Shown: positions 24,366-33,123, counted from the stretch's first letter. The stretch: DNA of 64,000 bases from an uncultured Anaerolineae bacterium (GCA_938034415.1 CALHLE010000009.1:62001-126000), one strand, 5' to 3'. The notes: a model not told the origin generated them from the letters alone. A program made the numbers and translations.

Positions 24366-25856
24366 ATGACGTCACGCAGTTTCCTGGCATTCGACATTGG
24401 CGCGGAAAGCGGCCGCGCCATCGTCGGCGCGTTCGACGGCGAACGGCTGCGGCTGACCGAGGCGCATCGCTTTCCCAACAGGCCGGTGCGCGTAAGCGCG
24501 CATTTGTATTGGAATGCGCTTGCGCTGTGGGATGAGGTGCAGACCGGCTTGCGCAAGGCTGCCGCACAATGCGGCCCGCTCGACAGCGTGGGTGTGGACA
24601 CCTGGGGCGTGGACTTCGCGCTGCTCGATGCGCACGACGAGCTGATCGGCAACCCGCGCCACTATCGCGACGCGCGCACCGACGGCATGGTGGAGGAAGC
24701 CTGTGCCCGTGTGGGCCGCCGGCGCATCTTTGAGTCCACCGGCATCCAGTTCATGCAGATCAACACGCTCTACCAGTTGCTAGCTATGGCGCGTGCCGGC
24801 GCGCCGGCGCTGGAATTTGCCCGCACCTTCCTGATGATGCCGGACCTGCTGCACTTTTGGCTATCCGGCCACAAGGCCTGCGAGTTCAGCAATGCGACGA
24901 CGACGCAGTGCTATGACCCGCGCGCCGGCGATTGGGCGCGCGATTTGCTGGCGGATCTGGGCATCCCCACGCACTTCCTGTCGCCGGTCATCCAACCGGG
25001 GACTGAACTCGGCTCGTTGTCGCCATTGCTTGTTCGCGCGCTCGACGCGGATGGTCTCCAGGGGACGCGCGTCGTTGCGCCGGCCACACACGACACCGGC
25101 TCGGCGGTTGCCGGCGTGCCGGCGTCTGTCGAGCGCTATGCCTACATCAGCTCGGGCACCTGGTCGTTGCTGGGCGCCGTCGCGCGCCAACCGATGATTA
25201 CGCCGCAGGCACTGGAGTTTAACTTCACCAACGAGGGTGGGGTGGGCGGCACCTTTCGCGTGTTGAAGAACATCATGGGAATGTGGCTGGTGCAGGAGTG
25301 CCGACGCAAGTGGGCGTCGCCGGCGGGCGACCTGATCCCATACGGCGAGTTGTTCGCTATGGCCGAGCAGGCGCCGGCGCTCGGCTCGCTGGTGGATCCC
25401 GACGACGCGACCTTTCTACATCCCGACGACATGCCGGCGGCCATCGCCGAGTACTGCCGTCGCACCGGCCAGCCCGTCCCTGACGGGCGCGGCGCGATGG
25501 TGCGTTGCATCCTGGAAAGCCTGGCCCTCAAGTACCGCTACACGCTCAATCAGTTGCAGACGCTGCTGGGTTACTCGGTCGAGGTCATTCACGTCGTCGG
25601 CGGCGGCGCGCAGAACGCGCTGTTGTGCCAGTTTACCGCCGACGCATGCGGTGTGCCGGTGGTGGCTGGGCCGGTCGAGGCGACGGCGATCGGCAACTTG
25701 CTGGTGCAGATGGCGGCGCTCGGCGAGCTGGCCTCTATGGAAGACGCGCGCCAGGTCATCCGGCGTTCCTTCCCGCTCGTCACCTATCTGCCGCGAGAAG
25801 CGGCGCGCTGGGATGATGCCTACGCGCGTTTCGAGGCGGTGTTGCGCCGGACGTGA
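24366..25856 (+). CDS. rhaB: Rhamnulokinase
   Basis: This sugar kinase phosphorylates L-rhamnulose to rhamnulose 1-phosphate. The 496-residue FGGY-type protein opens with the phosphate-1 motif FLAFDIGAESGRAIVG and has VGVDTWGVDFALLD, NTLYQLLA, the ATHDTGSAVAGVP loop and the C-terminal VEVIHVVGGGAQNALLCQFTADA adenosine motif. These match RhaB rather than other FGGY kinases. No rhamnose isomerase or aldolase is in the window, so the rest of the pathway must be elsewhere. The ATG at 24366 was chosen over an upstream in-frame start that would overlap moxR. Confidence 0.92.
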   Translation: MTSRSFLAFDIGAESGRAIVGAFDGERLRLTEAHRFPNRPVRVSAHLYWNALALWDEVQTGLRKAAAQCGPLDSVGVDTWGVDFALLDAHDELIGNPRHYRDARTDGMVEEACARVGRRRIFESTGIQFMQINTLYQLLAMARAGAPALEFARTFLMMPDLLHFWLSGHKACEFSNATTTQCYDPRAGDWARDLLADLGIPTHFLSPVIQPGTELGSLSPLLVRALDADGLQGTRVVAPATHDTGSAVAGVPASVERYAYISSGTWSLLGAVARQPMITPQALEFNFTNEGGVGGTFRVLKNIMGMWLVQECRRKWASPAGDLIPYGELFAMAEQAPALGSLVDPDDATFLHPDDMPAAIAEYCRRTGQPVPDGRGAMVRCILESLALKYRYTLNQLQTLLGYSVEVIHVVGGGAQNALLCQFTADACGVPVVAGPVEATAIGNLLVQMAALGELASMEDARQVIRRSFPLVTYLPREAARWDDAYARFEAVLRRT

Positions 25857-26453
25857 TCAGTCCCGATACAGCCGTTCGGTCCTGATGTATATCTCGACGG
25901 GGTAGGGGACGAGGTAGCGCAGCGAGGCATTTCGCCGCACCATGCGGCGCAGCTCGGTGGACGAAATGTCCACCAGCGGCGCGTCGATCCAGCGCATGCG
26001 GCCGGTTACACCCGGCACATCACGCTCGATCTCGCTCAGGTCGAGGCGTGCGCCCGGTCGGCTGGCCACGGCCAACGTAGCCAGCTCAATCAGCCGATGG
26101 GGGTTGTGCCAGTGCGGTAAGTCCTTGAGCGAATCGGCGCCCATGATGAAGCACCAGTCGTGCTGCGGATAGCGCGCTCCCAGCAACTCCAGCGCCGTGC
26201 TGGAGTAGTGCGGCGCAGGGCGCTCGATGTCAATTGACGATAGTCGAAAAGCCGGGTGGTCGCCGATCGCCAGTTGCACCATGCGCGCGCGATGATGCGC
26301 GCTGCTGATCGAATTGCCGGTCTTATGTGGCGGCTGCCCAACCGGCATAAACCATACCTCATCGAGCTTAAGCTGGGTGAGCGCCTGGTCGGCGATGATT
26401 AGGTGGCCGATGTGCGGCGGGTCGAACGTCCCGCCGAAGATGCCGATGTTCAT
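25857..26453 (-). CDS. nadD: Nicotinate-nucleotide adenylyltransferase
   Basis: The enzyme adenylates nicotinate mononucleotide in NAD synthesis. The 198-residue protein has the nucleotidyl-transferase motif GIFGGTFDPPHIGHL, the WFMPVGQPPHK segment and the C-terminal ISSTELRRMVR (ISSTxIR-type) motif. It is convergent with rhaB, the two stop codons being directly adjacent. A TAGAAT lies 18 nt upstream of its ATG. It is divergent from obg across 152 nt with no other feature; in many bacteria nadD and obg are neighbours on one strand. Confidence 0.95.
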   Translation of the reverse strand: MNIGIFGGTFDPPHIGHLIIADQALTQLKLDEVWFMPVGQPPHKTGNSISSAHHRARMVQLAIGDHPAFRLSSIDIERPAPHYSSTALELLGARYPQHDWCFIMGADSLKDLPHWHNPHRLIELATLAVASRPGARLDLSEIERDVPGVTGRMRWIDAPLVDISSTELRRMVRRNASLRYLVPYPVEIYIRTERLYRD

Positions 26454-26605
26454 AGTGCCTGGCGAAAGCGGATTCTAGGCGCGACGTAGCCTTTCGTCGA
26501 GCGCGTTACCTAAAAAGCAAGGGCTATTCGTCATCGTTGCTCACCCTTGAGCGAGCGGCTAAACGGCGATAAAACCGCGATGATAATTATTCTGCGGAGC
26601 GTCAC

Positions 26606-27937
26606 ATGGCAGAACAATCGTTCATGTACGACCTGGCCACCATCACGGTCAAGGCGGGACGGGGCGGCGATGGCATGATGAGCTTCCGGCGCGAAGCGCG
26701 CGTGCCGCGCGGTGGGCCGGATGGCGGCAATGGTGGCCGCGGCGGCGATGTCATCCTCGTCGTCAACCCGCGCCTGAACACTTTGATGCGCTTTCAGCAC
26801 CAACGCCGGTTCGAGGCTGAAGATGGCCGCAACGGCGGCAGCCAGAATAAGACAGGGCGCAGCGGCCGGCCGAAGTATGTCGAAGTGCCGCCCGGCACCG
26901 TCGTGCGCGATGCCGAGACCGGCCGAGTGTTGGGCGACTTGACGCGGCCCGGCCAGCAGCTCATCGTAGCGAAAGGCGGCCGCGGTGGGCGCGGCAACGC
27001 GATGTTCGCTACGCCCACCAACCAAGCGCCGCAGATCGCCGAGAACGGCGAGCCGGGCGAGCGCCGCACGCTCAGACTAGAGCTTAAGCTGATTGCCGAT
27101 ATCGGCATCATCGGCCTGCCCAACGCCGGCAAGAGCACCCTGCTTGCCGCGCTCACTGCTGCCAAGCCGAAGATCGCCGACTACCCGTTCACTACGCTGC
27201 GCCCCAACCTGGGCGTCGCCTATCTGGACGATGAGCGGACGATCGTGCTGGCCGACATCCCTGGCTTGATCGAGGGCGCGAGTAAGGGCGCCGGCCTAGG
27301 TCACGACTTCCTCCGCCACATCGAGCGCACGCGCGTGCTTATTCACCTGCTCGATGGCTTGAGCGACGATCCGCTGGCAGATTACGAAACGGTCAATCGC
27401 GAGATGGCCGCCTTTGGCCATGGCCTGGCCGACAAGCCCCAGGTGGTGGCGATGACCAAGATGGACCTGCCGGATGCGCGCGCAGCGTTCGAGCTGTTCG
27501 TTGGCGAGGGCAGGATCGCTGATGCCCGACGCGCGCCGCCGGATGAACCGGACGTACTGCCCTCTGCGCCCGGCCGCCCGCTCAGCGTGTTGCCGATCTC
27601 CGCAGCGACCGGTGAGAACGTGCGTGAGCTGCTCAGCCGCGCTGCGCGCGTGCTCGATGCGCTGCCGCCGCTCCCAGAGGTTGAGCCGGAGCCGGAAGTG
27701 CTGCCGGAGCCGGAGGCATCCTTTGAAGTCGTCCGCGAAGGCAACGGCTTTCGCGTGATCTCACCGTTGCTCGAGCGCCGCGTGCAGACCACGCGCTGGG
27801 ACCTGGATGACGCCGTGCTTCAGTTCCAGCGCTTTCTGGATCGCAGCGGCGTCGGCCCTGAACTGGAACGGCTCGGCATCCAGCCTGGCGACGTGGTGTA
27901 CATCGGCGATTATGAGCTGGAATGGGGCGAAGGGTGA
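26606..27937 (+). CDS. obg: GTPase Obg/CgtA
   Basis: This is a ribosome-assembly GTPase. The 443-residue protein has the glycine-rich Obg fold (VKAGRGGDGMMSFRRE, GGDGGNGGRGGDVI-like), the G domain with GLPNAGKST and DIPGLIEGA, and a C-terminal OCT domain (about 370-443). A GGAG ribosome-binding site is six bases before the ATG, and GATAAT (26582-26587) may be its -10. The linker before OCT is rich in Pro and Glu. The stop codon falls in a tandem heptamer repeat. Confidence 0.96.
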   Translation: MAEQSFMYDLATITVKAGRGGDGMMSFRREARVPRGGPDGGNGGRGGDVILVVNPRLNTLMRFQHQRRFEAEDGRNGGSQNKTGRSGRPKYVEVPPGTVVRDAETGRVLGDLTRPGQQLIVAKGGRGGRGNAMFATPTNQAPQIAENGEPGERRTLRLELKLIADIGIIGLPNAGKSTLLAALTAAKPKIADYPFTTLRPNLGVAYLDDERTIVLADIPGLIEGASKGAGLGHDFLRHIERTRVLIHLLDGLSDDPLADYETVNREMAAFGHGLADKPQVVAMTKMDLPDARAAFELFVGEGRIADARRAPPDEPDVLPSAPGRPLSVLPISAATGENVRELLSRAARVLDALPPLPEVEPEPEVLPEPEASFEVVREGNGFRVISPLLERRVQTTRWDLDDAVLQFQRFLDRSGVGPELERLGIQPGDVVYIGDYELEWGEG

Positions 27938-27960
27938 ATGGTGAATGGGGAATGGGGAAT
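27933..27960 (+). repeat. Tandem GGTGAAT/GGGGAAT heptamer repeat
   Basis: Four 7-bp units follow one another: GGTGAAT twice and GGGGAAT twice. A degenerate fifth unit continues to about 27970. The first unit includes the obg stop codon. Confidence 0.75.
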
Positions 27961-27989
27961 GGTGCGGGATGGCGCCGGCGTCGTGGGCT

Positions 27990-28124
27990 ATGAAACTCGA
28001 AACACTTGCCGCGCATGCCGGCCGCGAGGTGGAGCCGGCGACGCGCGCGATTGTCCCTTCGATTACGCTTTCGACCACCTTCGAGCGCGCCGAGGATGGC
28101 GCCCTTCCCGGCGGCCATGTTTAA
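27990..28124 (+). pseudogene. Truncated 5' end of a Cys/Met-metabolism PLP-dependent enzyme
   Basis: An ATG opens a 44-codon frame beginning MKLETLAAHAGREVEPATRA, then IVPSITLSTTFER and PGGHV, ended by TAA. This is the usual N-terminus of cystathionine gamma-synthase/lyase or O-succinylhomoserine-type enzymes (about 380 residues). Just downstream in another frame are TFARHANAH residues, which resemble the family's next block (YxRxxNP), suggesting a frameshifted, decaying remnant to about 28170. The catalytic domain and PLP lysine are absent. The intact metY at 36.9-38.2 kb is a different family member. Confidence 0.75.
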
Positions 28125-28209
28125 TGGCGTGACGTTCGCGCGCCACGCAAACGCGCATGGCTCGAAGCTCAGGAGCGATCTCTCGTTTAGCCGCGCGAGG
28201 CGTCAGCCC

Positions 28210-29124
28210 TCACACCGGCTTCAGCCGCCCGTTCTCAAGCATCGCGTTGCTCAGGATGCGCTTCTCGAAGTGCTGCTCTGGATGGATCGAGGTCACGTGC
28301 ACCATCACGTAGTGGCGCAGCGGCGTAGCGTTGATCTTCTTCACCAGCGTCTCTTCGACTTGGAAGATGCCGGCCGAGTTGCTCATGCGCACCTCGATCT
28401 CCACCGGCATCCGACTGCCGTTAGATGGCCGGATGTTCACCTCTTCGATGGCTAGGGCGGACACGGCGTGGATGTCCAGCTTGCCCAGGTCGAACGGCAT
28501 GCGCGCCCGCCCCTTGGTCATGTCGCAGCCATCGGCCACGGCGACCACGCCGCCTTCCATGAACAGCGGCGGCGGGTTCATATCGTGGCATTGGATGGCC
28601 GACAGGATGAAATCGCTGATGAGCGCCTGTTGTTCAGCGTCGTCGTATAACTCAGCCAGCATACTGGCCAGGATCGGCTGGGCGAGGATGACGCTCATCA
28701 ACTCGTGTCCGAGGCGGTGGGTGGCGTTACCGATGTCGTGCAGCATCACGCCGGCAAGCGCGACCAAGCAGGCGTCATCCACGTCGCCGGCGCCGGACTT
28801 CACCACGTCCATCGGCACATCGGCTTCGATAAGGAGTCGCATTATCTGCAGGGCATACGACGCAGTGACGCGGGCGTGGATCGGGCCATGGTCGTTGTAA
28901 TTCAGCTTGCCCACGGTGGTGTAGTTCGACAGATTCCAATGGGCATCTACGCGCGGGTCGGCGATGAGCATTTCGTACATTCTCGCCGTGCGCGGGTAGG
29001 GTGCGGCGAGCGCGCGGATGGCGACGTCGGCGCGCACGGCCAGCTCGCCGTAGTCATCTGGCAGCGGCGTGTTCAACTTGGCGCCATCGCGCGAGGGGGG
29101 ATGCGGCAGGATGATGCGGGACAT
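28210..29124 (-). CDS. HD-domain phosphohydrolase
   Basis: The 304-residue protein has an HD-type metal site: a first His in NDHGPIHARV, the HD pair in MLHDIGNATHRLGHE, and a late Asp in GCDMTKGRARMP. HD proteins hydrolyse phosphate esters of nucleotides. The C-terminal ~100 residues (from AIEEVNIRPS) form a separate unassigned domain with many beta strands. ATG at 29124 was chosen over the GTG one codon earlier. The substrate is unknown. The next gene upstream on this strand is a small Cys-rich protein. Confidence 0.85.
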   Translation of the reverse strand: MSRIILPHPPSRDGAKLNTPLPDDYGELAVRADVAIRALAAPYPRTARMYEMLIADPRVDAHWNLSNYTTVGKLNYNDHGPIHARVTASYALQIMRLLIEADVPMDVVKSGAGDVDDACLVALAGVMLHDIGNATHRLGHELMSVILAQPILASMLAELYDDAEQQALISDFILSAIQCHDMNPPPLFMEGGVVAVADGCDMTKGRARMPFDLGKLDIHAVSALAIEEVNIRPSNGSRMPVEIEVRMSNSAGIFQVEETLVKKINATPLRHYVMVHVTSIHPEQHFEKRILSNAMLENGRLKPV

Positions 29125-29173
29125 CACTGGGGGCGGCGGTTTGGCGCGTGATCGGCGTCGAATTACGCTCGGC

Positions 29174-29494
29174 TCACGCCTTCTTCAAATACTCCTTCAG
29201 CTCTTTGCGCGCCTCCTCCATTTTCTGTATCAGCGCTTCGTCGCTGTGCTTGAAGCTCTGCACGGTGCGGCGCGCGCACTGCGTGCAGCCCAGGCTGGCG
29301 CGGTAGCTGTCCAGGTCGCAGGTCAGGCAATTGCCCAGCTTGATCATCATGAGCGAGAAGGCCAGCACATCCTCGCTGGTCTCCGGCGACTTGCTCAGTT
29401 TGTCAATCAGCTTGCGCCAGGCGACGCCGGGGCGTGCGTCGCGGATCTCCGGGATCGAGCGCGCGGGGAAGAGGATTTCGCTATCGGGATACAT
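29174..29494 (-). CDS. Small CxxC-CxxC protein of unknown function
   Basis: This 106-residue protein is not recognised. It has Cys56-x2-Cys59 and Cys70-x2-Cys73, a spacing suited to a zinc ribbon or a small Fe-S site, followed by a charged, probably coiled-coil C-terminus (SDEALIQKMEEARKELKEYL). The N-terminus has a conserved-looking MYPDSEILFPARSIPEIRDA. It lies 49 nt upstream of the HD-domain gene on the same strand and may be co-transcribed. A longer upstream frame to 29587 exists but looks non-coding. Confidence 0.7.
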   Translation of the reverse strand: MYPDSEILFPARSIPEIRDARPGVAWRKLIDKLSKSPETSEDVLAFSLMMIKLGNCLTCDLDSYRASLGCTQCARRTVQSFKHSDEALIQKMEEARKELKEYLKKA

Positions 29495-29625
29495 GGCCAG
29501 TTGTTGGGTCGGGTTTGCTGATGAGCTTACGCTTGAATCATAGCACCTCACCGCAGGGGGTGAGGCGCGTCCGAAAGCGCATCTCACCTAGGTTGTGTCT
29601 CCGTCGCGTCGATCGGCAAGTTCTC

Positions 29626-29631
29626 TATAAT
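29626..29631 (+). promoter_or_regulatory. -10 element of the AlaX-like gene, leaderless spacing
   Basis: A perfect TATAAT ends eight bases before the ATG at 29640. There is no ribosome-binding site and no clear -35. Confidence 0.5.
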
Positions 29632-29639
29632 CCTCACGC

Positions 29640-30899
29640 ATGGCCCTTCGCCTTTACCGCACCGATGCGTACCTCACCTCGTTCACGGCGCGGGTCGTTG
29701 CGCGCGTGACGCACAACGGCGCGCCGGCACTCATCCTCGATCAGACGGCGTTCTATCCCGAAGCCGGCGGCCAGCCCCACGACGTGGGGGTGATCGCCCA
29801 TGCGCGCGTCACCAACGTGATCGAGGACGCCGACGGGGAGATCGTGCACATCCTCGAGGGCGACGCTGCTGACTCCCTACGGCCCGGCGACGCGGTGCAG
29901 TGTCGTGTGGACTGGGGGCGCCGTTTTGACCACATGCAGCAGCACAGCGGGCAACATGTGTTATCCCAAGCGTTCATCCGCGCCGTCGGCTTAGACACGG
30001 TTGCCATTCACATCGGCCGCAGCGACTGCACGATTGACCTGCCGGCGACAACGCTGCCGCTCGATGCGCTCGAACGCGCTGAACGAGAGGCCAACGCCAT
30101 CGTCATGGAAGACCGGCCGATCCTGGCCTATGAGGTGAGCAACGCTGACCTGTCGGCGATCCCGTTGCGCCGCCCGCCCAAGGTCAGCGGCATGGTGCGC
30201 ATCGTCGAGGTGAAGGACTACGACTGGTCGGCGTGCGGCGGCACGCATGTGCGCAGCACGGCGCAGATCGGCCTGGTCAAAATCATCAAAGCTGAGAAGC
30301 GCGGGGCGGAGACGCGGATCACCTTTCGCTGCGGTGGCCGGGCGCTCGACGATTATGCGCGCCTGAGCGCTGCGACCGGCCGCCTGATGGAGGCGCTGAG
30401 CGCCGGACGCTACGAGGTGGAGCAAGCGGTGCAGAAGCTGATCGCCGAATTTCGCGCCGATCGTAAGGCCCTGCAAGAAGCCCAGGCGCGGCTGATCGCT
30501 TATGAGGCAGCCGAGCTGCTCGCCGGCGCAGCGGATGACGGTGAGCTGCGCTGGGTCGCGCAGGCGTTCGCCGAGCGCGATCTGGCCGAGCTACGCGCGT
30601 TGGCCAAGCAGCTCGCGGGCGCGTCGCGCGTCGTGGCGTTGCTCGGCGCGTCGGGCGACAAGGCGCAACTGGTCTTCGCGCGCGCACAGGATGCCGCCGG
30701 CGACATGGCTGCGGCACTGCGTTGCGCCCTGGCCGCGCTCTCGCCAGATGGCGCGGCGCGGGGCGGGGGCGCGCCGGCGTTCGCGCAAGGCGGCGGCGTG
30801 CCTGCCGATCAGTCACAAGTACAGGCCGCCATCGCTGCGGCGCGCACGTGGCTGCGCGATCAGCCGCGCGCCACTTCGGTCAACGCTGACAAGTCCTGA
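29640..30899 (+). CDS. Alanyl-tRNA editing protein (AlaX-L type)
   Basis: The protein resembles the C-terminal half of alanyl-tRNA synthetase and should deacylate mischarged Ser- or Gly-tRNA(Ala). The 419-residue protein has the N-terminal barrel (ILDQTAFYPEAGGQP), the editing zinc ligands His102/His106 in QQHSGQHVL and Cys199/His203 in CGGTH, a coiled coil (about 240-295), and a DHHA1 domain with GGGAPAFAQGG (about 300-405). There is no aminoacylation domain. Its last 40 bases overlap the convergent dehydrogenase gene. Confidence 0.92.
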   Translation: MALRLYRTDAYLTSFTARVVARVTHNGAPALILDQTAFYPEAGGQPHDVGVIAHARVTNVIEDADGEIVHILEGDAADSLRPGDAVQCRVDWGRRFDHMQQHSGQHVLSQAFIRAVGLDTVAIHIGRSDCTIDLPATTLPLDALERAEREANAIVMEDRPILAYEVSNADLSAIPLRRPPKVSGMVRIVEVKDYDWSACGGTHVRSTAQIGLVKIIKAEKRGAETRITFRCGGRALDDYARLSAATGRLMEALSAGRYEVEQAVQKLIAEFRADRKALQEAQARLIAYEAAELLAGAADDGELRWVAQAFAERDLAELRALAKQLAGASRVVALLGASGDKAQLVFARAQDAAGDMAAALRCALAALSPDGAARGGGAPAFAQGGGVPADQSQVQAAIAAARTWLRDQPRATSVNADKS

Positions 30900-31726
30900 T
30901 CGCCCAGGCCGCGCTGCATCGCCATGCGCAACAGCTCGCGCGTGAGCGCGCCGGTTGGGACGGCCACGCCCAGCTCATCGGCCAGGCGCAGCGCATAAGT
31001 CACGTCCTTGTGCATCCAGCGCAGCGCGAAGTGCGTGTCGGTGTGGTCGCGTTTGGCGATGTGCTCCAGCTTCATCTTGACGACCGGACTGCTGGCCGCG
31101 CCGATGCTGAGCGCCTGCATCACCGCGTTCGGGTCGAGGCCGGCCTTGTCGGCCATCGCTATCCCTTCGCCCAGCGCTGCGATGTGGACGGCCGCCATCA
31201 TGTTATTGATCAGTTTGAAGATGGCGCCGCTGGCCGGCGGGCCGAGGTGCAGGATGGTCGAGCCGCACCGCTCCAGGACGGGCCGCACTTGCTCGAGCGC
31301 ATCGGGATGCGCGCCGACCAGGAAGGTCAGCGTGCCGTTGGCAGCAGCAGCCCTGCTGCCGGTGACCGGCGCATCCACGAACGCCAACCCGCGCCCCTGC
31401 GCAAGCTGATGCAAAGCGCGCACCCACTCCACGGAGAGCGTGCTCGCCTCGACGCCGACAGCGTTCGCGCGCATGGCGTTGAGCGCCCCCTGGTCACCCA
31501 GCCACATGGCGCGCGAGGCCGTGTCGTCGCCGACCATGCTGATCACAACGTCGGCGCGAGCAGCGGCTTCGCGCGGGCTATCGGCCCACTGGGCGCCGGC
31601 TTCGAGCAGCGGACGCGCCTTCTCGGCCGTTCGGTTGTATACGTGGACGACATAGCCGGCTTTCAACAGGTTGCGGGCGATGCCGCTCCCCATGATGCCC
31701 AGACCCAGAACGGCGATGTGTTGCAT
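30860..31726 (-). CDS. NAD(P)-dependent beta-hydroxyacid dehydrogenase (3-hydroxyisobutyrate dehydrogenase family)
   Basis: The 288-residue enzyme has the Rossmann motif VLGLGIMGSGIARNLLKAG, the substrate loop FVDAPVTGSRAAAANGTLTFLVG, and the catalytic Lys in KLINNMMAA. It oxidises 3-hydroxyacids such as 3-hydroxyisobutyrate or tartronate semialdehyde; the exact substrate is unknown. The ATG at 31726 has an AAGGA ribosome-binding site. Its tail overlaps the AlaX gene by 40 bp, an unusually long convergent overlap. Confidence 0.9.
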   Translation of the reverse strand: MQHIAVLGLGIMGSGIARNLLKAGYVVHVYNRTAEKARPLLEAGAQWADSPREAAARADVVISMVGDDTASRAMWLGDQGALNAMRANAVGVEASTLSVEWVRALHQLAQGRGLAFVDAPVTGSRAAAANGTLTFLVGAHPDALEQVRPVLERCGSTILHLGPPASGAIFKLINNMMAAVHIAALGEGIAMADKAGLDPNAVMQALSIGAASSPVVKMKLEHIAKRDHTDTHFALRWMHKDVTYALRLADELGVAVPTGALTRELLRMAMQRGLGDQDLSALTEVARG

Positions 31727-31757
31727 TTTCAGTTCCTTCACCTGAGAATTGCGGAAG

Positions 31758-33023
31758 ATGACCGATATTACATCGCTGCTCAAGCCTCTGCAGCGCTTCG
31801 CGTGGGATGCAATTCGCAATGCGGCGCAGGAATCCGGCATGCCGGCCTATTTGGTCGGCGGCGCAGTCCGCGACTGGTTGTTGCAGTTGCCCGAGATTGA
31901 TGACCTGGACTTCGTCGTCGAGGGCGACGCGATCGCCTTGGCCGAATCCCTCCGGCAGCGCTACGGCGGCGAAGTGCAGGCGTATCCCAAGTTCGGCACG
32001 GCCACCTGGCGGGTGAACGATGTGGCGGTAGACCTGGCGATGGCAAGGCGCGAGTCCTATCCTCGGCCGGCAGCGTTGCCGGTGGTCGAGCCAAGCGACC
32101 TGCTGACCGACTTGCGCCGGCGCGATTTCACCGTCAATGCCATCGCGATGCGCCTGGACGATTTCATGCTGATTGACCCGTTGGGCGGTCGGGATGACCT
32201 GCGGCGCGGCGTCATGCGCGTCATCCATGCTCGCAGCTTCATAGACGACCCGACGCGCATGTTGCGCGGGGCGCGTTACGCCGCGCGGTTCAAGTTTGAG
32301 CTGGACGCCGAGACGCACGCCGCCTTGGAGGCCGGCTTGCCCTACGTGCGCGCGCTCAGCGGTGAGCGCGTGAAATACGACTTGGAGCTGAACTTTGAGG
32401 ATTGCGAGCCTGAAGCCGCCCTGATCCTGCTTCGGGAGTGGGGCGTCTTCAAAGCCGTCGGCATCCCTGTGCCGCCGGCCGACCAGTTGGCGCACCGCTT
32501 CCGGCGGGCGCGCGCGGTGCTGTGGTCGGGCGAGTGGCCGATTGAGACGCTGCACATCGGCACGCGCGAGCTGCTCCACGCGATTGGGTGGGGCGCGTTG
32601 ACCTACAACATGGGCCAACTCGGCATCGCCCGCTGGGTGGAGTGGATCCCGTTCGAGCATCATGTGCGCGACGCGCTAGTTGACCTCGGCCCGCTGAGCA
32701 GTTTGTCATCGGCGTCCTTCCGCGCCCGGCGCAGCCGGCTATCGGAGCTATTGCGCGACTTCAGCGGCCTGTCGCTCTTCCTGGCTTATCTGTTCGAGAC
32801 GAACAAGCTGAAGTGCGACGCTTTGCTGTGCGAATGGAAGGACTGGCGCTGGGTGAAACCGGTGACTACGGGCGATGACTTGCGCGCGCTTGGCCTGCCC
32901 CCTGGCCCCGCGTATGGCCGCATTTTGAGCCGCCTGCGCAGGGCGTGGCTGGATGATGAGGTGAAGTCCTATGCCGATGAGCAGCGCCTGTTGCAACAGT
33001 TGATCGAGACGGAAGGGATGTGA
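31758..33023 (+). CDS. CCA-adding enzyme / poly(A) polymerase-like nucleotidyltransferase
   Basis: The 421-residue class II nucleotidyltransferase has YLVGGAVRDWLLQ with the metal-binding DLD (DDLDFVVEGD), RRRDFTVNAIA and the neck RMLRGARYAARF. There is no HD domain. The three tRNAs and the tmRNA in this window do not encode CCA, so a CCA- or A-adding enzyme is required. CC- versus A-adding specificity cannot be decided by eye. The ATG at 31758 was chosen over an upstream TTG. The promoter of tRNA-Glu lies inside its last codons. Confidence 0.85.
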   Translation: MTDITSLLKPLQRFAWDAIRNAAQESGMPAYLVGGAVRDWLLQLPEIDDLDFVVEGDAIALAESLRQRYGGEVQAYPKFGTATWRVNDVAVDLAMARRESYPRPAALPVVEPSDLLTDLRRRDFTVNAIAMRLDDFMLIDPLGGRDDLRRGVMRVIHARSFIDDPTRMLRGARYAARFKFELDAETHAALEAGLPYVRALSGERVKYDLELNFEDCEPEAALILLREWGVFKAVGIPVPPADQLAHRFRRARAVLWSGEWPIETLHIGTRELLHAIGWGALTYNMGQLGIARWVEWIPFEHHVRDALVDLGPLSSLSSASFRARRSRLSELLRDFSGLSLFLAYLFETNKLKCDALLCEWKDWRWVKPVTTGDDLRALGLPPGPAYGRILSRLRRAWLDDEVKSYADEQRLLQQLIETEGM

Positions 33024-33030
33024 TAAGATT
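33001..33030 (+). promoter_or_regulatory. Promoter of tRNA-Glu
   Basis: TTGATC (33001-33006), an 18-nt spacer and TAAGAT (33025-33030) lie ten bases before the tRNA, inside the 3' end of the CCA-enzyme gene. Confidence 0.55.
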
Positions 33031-33039
33031 CGGCTAGCG

Positions 33040-33111
33040 GCCCCTTCGTCTAGCGGTCTAGGACGAAGCCCTCTCAAGGCTTAAACACGGGTTCGAGTCC
33101 CGTAGGGGTCA
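33040..33111 (+). tRNA. tRNA-Glu (CTC)
   Basis: The 72-nt cloverleaf has acceptor GGCCCCT/AGGGGTC with discriminator A, anticodon stem AAGCC/GGCTT around loop CTCTCAA (anticodon CTC), and T-arm ACGGG TTCGAGT CCCGT. CCA is not encoded. Confidence 0.95.
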
Positions 33112-33123
33112 TGCGAGATGGGG

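Noticed and set aside
31578..32663. A 361-codon open frame on the minus strand opposite the CCA-enzyme gene
   Set aside because: No motifs, no ribosome-binding site, and it lies opposite a well-conserved nucleotidyltransferase.
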